Assembly: GCA_009103225.1 (NCBI GenBank)
Contig: RHPI01002161.1
Span: 199,115-263,114 of the forward strand
Source: Chlorokybus atmophyticus
Taxonomy: Eukaryota > Streptophyta > Chlorokybophyceae > Chlorokybales > Chlorokybaceae
Length of the DNA stretch: 64,000 nucleotides
Reading direction: 5' to 3'
Made by a program: the position numbers and the translations under genes. Positions 63,960 through 64,000 of this stretch are shown here, in pieces. Positions within the stretch are counted from its first letter, which is position 1. Every line of letters begins with the position of its first letter. The notes beneath the pieces are model-generated. The model searched no databases. It was not told where the DNA came from and was given only the letters and a program-made list of their open reading frames with translations.

Positions 63960-64000
<41 letters not shown>
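63960..64000. repeat. (GT)n microsatellite at the window edge
   Basis: GT dinucleotides from 63960 to the last base, inside the first intron of the secreted-protein gene; the full length is not visible. Confidence 0.95.

Overview
The window is nuclear DNA of a eukaryote, most likely a flagellated, plastid-bearing green alga; no genus is claimed. Every protein gene I could rebuild is split by short GT-AG introns, many near 80 nt. The set includes a ciliary kinesin-9 (KIF6), a TEDC1-like centriole protein, a plastid-type NAD malate dehydrogenase with a transit-peptide-like N-terminus, a ClpF-like plastid protease adaptor, and an eIF4A-III with the DESD box usual in plants. Exon coordinates come from reading frame, intron phase and recalled family conservation; no alignment or search was run.

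Layout: 0.2-5.5 kb KIF6 (+). 5.8-9.1 kb TEDC1-like (-), whose third intron holds an (AG)n tract broken by a 125-base N gap. 9.8-11.1 kb CMP/dCMP-type deaminase (+). 11.6 kb tRNA-Ile(AAT) (-). 13.4-16.1 kb DONSON replication factor (-). 16.8-21.1 kb mitochondrial EF-G (+). 22.5-23.5 kb small Gly/Ala-rich protein (-). 24.6-26.1 kb multipass membrane protein (+). 27.4-28.8 kb unknown protein (+). 30.2-32.4 kb eIF4A-III (-). 32.8-34.9 kb helical-repeat/PPR-like protein (+). 35.2-36.5 kb prion-like Q/G/Y protein (-). 36.5-39.7 kb AT-rich island. 39.7-41.0 kb ClpF-like (+). 41.9-46.3 kb GlgB-type branching enzyme with an additional C-terminal starch-binding domain (-). 46.9-48.1 kb a small membrane ORF (-) and an ER thioredoxin-like protein ending in RDEL (+). 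48.7-51.1 kb malate dehydrogenase (-). 52.7-60.7 kb an inverted pair of RING-CH (MARCH-type) ubiquitin-ligase genes, the left copy apparently broken, with a second copy of 577 bp of the branching-enzyme gene between them. 63.8 kb start of a secreted-protein gene with a TATA box.

The genes are unrelated housekeeping, ciliary and organellar functions in the mixed orientation normal for a nuclear chromosome; there is no operon logic. Features most worth a second look are the branching enzyme architecture, the clustered GC-AG introns in KIF6, the inverted RING-CH pair with its conserved upstream hairpin, several strong DNA hairpins, and the duplicated branching-enzyme segment that may be an assembly artefact.
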